Positions 61,738 through 64,000 of a stretch of DNA of 64,000 nucleotides are shown in pieces. A model generated the notes under the pieces. That model had not been told where the DNA came from. It made no database searches and was given only the letters and a program-made list of their open reading frames with translations. Both the position numbers and the translations under genes were made by a program. Origin of the DNA: Arachis hypogaea. Its lineage: Eukaryota; Streptophyta; Magnoliopsida; Fabales; Fabaceae. The stretch's first letter is position 1, and each line of letters opens with the position of its first letter. The stretch is from assembly GCF_003086295.3 (NCBI RefSeq), contig NC_092050.1, positions 153,456,699-153,520,698 of the forward strand. The letters run 5' to 3'.

Positions 61738-62371
61738 CTGGTGCTCACCGCTGCTGACCAAGACTTATGATTATTTTTGCAGTTAGGGTATGTTGATATA
61801 ATTCTTTCAGGATTATAGTATTTGATTTTACACTTGCTGCTACTTTGTACATAGCCATGTAAATCTCATATATAGTGCCCCTTGAATTTGTACTGTTTTG
61901 TATTTGCATCTCTCAATTAAACACGAAGTCACGAATTATTACATTATATATTGTTAGCAGATTTTCTTGGTAGTCATGATGTAACTATCGATTACTTCTT
62001 TAATTTGTTCTAACCATTAATTACCATTCTGCCTTATTTAAAGTTTATATCTAAGCGAGACACTATTACTTTTCTCTGTTCTTATTATTACTATTAATGT
62101 CTCTTCAGTGCAAGTCAATTGATGGTCAACTCAACCATGTTAGAAAACACATAGCGAAACTTCTTGGTAATACTAATACTAGTTACCTAGTAACTACCAA
62201 CAATCTGTAACCTTTACGTGATGTAAAAGATAAGACATTAATTATTGGTTTAAGTTAGTGGCATCTTTCTTCAACAAAAAAATAAAAATAAAAAAGGCAA
62301 GATAGAGGAAGTGTTGCAAGATTAAACCTTTGCTTGTAGTTGGTGTTTGTAGCGAGCTAATATGTAATATC
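61738..62371 (+). other. MED33 3' UTR and upstream region of the TNL gene
   Basis: The MED33 stop is at 61735-61737. The next ~180 bp likely form its 3' UTR (AATTAAA at about 61914 could serve as poly(A) signal). The rest should contain the promoter of the downstream TNL gene. No other feature recognised. Confidence 0.4.
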
Positions 62372-64000
62372 ATGGCAACCACCTCCTCCTCCTCCTCCTA
62401 CTTTCCTTTCACTACTACTTTTCCGTTCACCTATGATGCTTTTCTCAGCTTCAGAGGTGAGGATACCCGTTCTGGCTTCACTGGCTATCTCTATTACTCT
62501 CTCACAAATAGGGGAATCAAGACTTTCATTGATGATGAGGAGCTTGGGAGAGGGAAGGAGATCGCATCCTCTCTTTTCACTGCAATCGAACAGTCCAGGG
62601 CCGCAGTCGTTGTGCTCTCTAAGAATTATGCTTCTTCTTCATTTTGTTTGGATGAACTTGTCAAGATTCTTGAGTGTGTTAAGGGAAAGGGCAGGTTGAT
62701 TATTCCTGTTTTCTATGACGTGGATCCTTCTCATGTGCGGAAGCAGACAGGGACTTATGGAGAAGCATTGGCTGTGCATGAGGCTAATAATGTGGAGAGG
62801 CTTAAGAGATGGAAAATGGCTTTGGAGAAAATAGCAGACTTGTCTGGTTATCATTTCAAACACGGGTACCCGCCTTCTTAACTTCTCTGCTATCCTTTTT
62901 AAGAGATAATTCAAAACAAACTATGTATGAATCCTGGGAAAAGGATTGCAAAAGTGTCTATTTTTTAAAGATGATGGGCTATTACAAGGACGGATTATTT
63001 AATAACATGAGGATAAAACAAAACTAATGATACTCGGTGAACAATCTATATATGAATCTAATTAACAACTAAATTTATATCTTAACAAAAAAAATAATAT
63101 CCTTAATTACTTTATCATAAACATGGTCATATTGCATTAGTGTATGTATGACTTCACACACAAGTATTCTTATTGGGCAGGGATGGATATGAGCACAAGT
63201 TTGTTGCCAAGATTGTTGGACATGTATCAATAGAGATTAAACGTGCCACTTTACCTATTGTAGATCACCCAGTTGGATTGGATTCCCAAGTGGAAAATGT
63301 AATTTCCCTTTTGAATGTTGGGTCTAGTGATGGAGTTTGCGTGCTCGGGATTCATGGAATTGGTGGAATAGGTAAAACAACACTGGCTGTGGCAGTGTAT
63401 AATTGGCTTGTCAATCATTTTGCAGTTTTATGTTTTGAAAATATGTGTTTCCATGAAAATACAAGAGAGAATTCAAATAAATATGGATTAAAACATCTGC
63501 AGAAGACCCTTCTGTTTGAACTAGTTGGAGAAAATAAAGTTGCATTGATGAGTGTTAGAGAAGGAATATCAATGTTAAAGCAAAAACTCCAACGAAAGAA
63601 AATTCTTTTGATTCTAGATGACATTGACCAACAAGAGCAATTAGATGCTCTAGCTGGAAATCTTGATTGGTTTAGTCCTGGTAGTAGAGTTATCATCACA
63701 ACTCGGGACACAAGTTTGCTATCAAGGTATGAGGATAGAATAACATATGAGTTAGATAAGTTGACTGATGAAGATTCTCTAGAATTGCTCAGTTTCAAAG
63801 CTTTAAAAATTAACAAAGTTGATCCAAGTTACTTAGACATCTTGAGCAGTGTGGTAACTTATGCTTCTGGCCTACCATTGGCTTTGGAAGTTATGGGATC
63901 CAACTTTCTGGGCAAAAGTATAGAACAGTGGAAATCTGCATTAGATCAATACAGAAGAATTCCCAATAAAAAGATACAAAATGTGCTTAAGGTAAGCTTT
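62372..64000 (+). CDS. TIR-NBS-LRR disease resistance protein, 5' part (runs off the window)
   Basis: Exon 1 (62372-62865) encodes the TIR domain: YDAFLSFRGEDTRSGFTGYL, then VVVLSKNYASSSFCLDELVK, whose Glu in LDEL is the NADase catalytic position, then IPVFYDVDPSHVRKQTG. A 315-bp GT-AG intron follows. Exon 2 (63181 onwards) carries NB-ARC: P-loop GIHGIGGIGKTT, kinase-2 LLILDDID, RNBS-B PGSRVIITTRD and GLPLALEVMGSNF. The frame is open to position 64000 (LKVSF), so 438 residues are visible and the LRR part lies outside. TNL proteins sense pathogen effectors and their TIR domain cleaves NAD+ to trigger immunity through EDS1. ATG 62372 is chosen because it gives a normal short leader before the TIR; the frame upstream begins with a TTG. 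Confidence 0.95.

Overview
The window is nuclear DNA of a dicot plant. Genes have GT-AG introns, intergenic DNA is very AT-rich, and TAA/AT microsatellites and plant-type transposons are abundant. Several repeat families look like those I remember from peanut (Arachis) and other legumes, so I infer a legume, probably Arachis; this rests on memory and not on a search. I see no bacterial, organellar or CRISPR features.

Layout. 1-5560: a decayed plant LINE (ORF1 end plus ORF2) on +. 6547-10102: a nest of DNA transposons. It holds a PIF/Harbinger-like TIR element that carries a solo LTR with an exact 5-bp target duplication, followed by a 2.2-kb Mutator-like element (MULE) with ~100-bp TIRs, a near-perfect 9-bp target duplication, remnants of two convergent genes and two arrays of ~26-nt palindromes. 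10392-11290: two copies of one MITE family in opposite orientation. 12730-16147 (-): a complete seven-exon MATE efflux transporter gene. 17998-19670: a second LINE fragment. 19671-29073: gene-empty DNA with small hairpin MITEs. 29074-31866 (-): a complete two-exon oxalyl-CoA decarboxylase gene. 31951-41416: gene-empty DNA with three large inverted-repeat elements, one carrying 11 CACGTG G-box cores. 41422-50462 (-): a full-length but decayed Ty3/Gypsy element of Tat type, with LTRs, PBS, PPT and ACTAA target duplications. It carries an intron-containing gene on its antisense strand. 52231-61737 (+): a complete ten-exon Mediator subunit 33 gene (REF4/RFR1 type) with a MITE in intron 1. 62372-64000 (+): the first two exons of a TIR-NBS-LRR resistance gene that runs off the window.

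The four host genes do not form a pathway: transporter, oxalate catabolism, transcription co-regulator and immune receptor. Most other structure is transposon-derived and recorded in layers, so the relative order of several insertions can be read directly. I found no wholly new system. The most unusual items are the MULE with mirrored palindrome arrays around two convergent gene remnants, the G-box-loaded inverted-repeat element, and the spliced antisense gene inside the Gypsy element.
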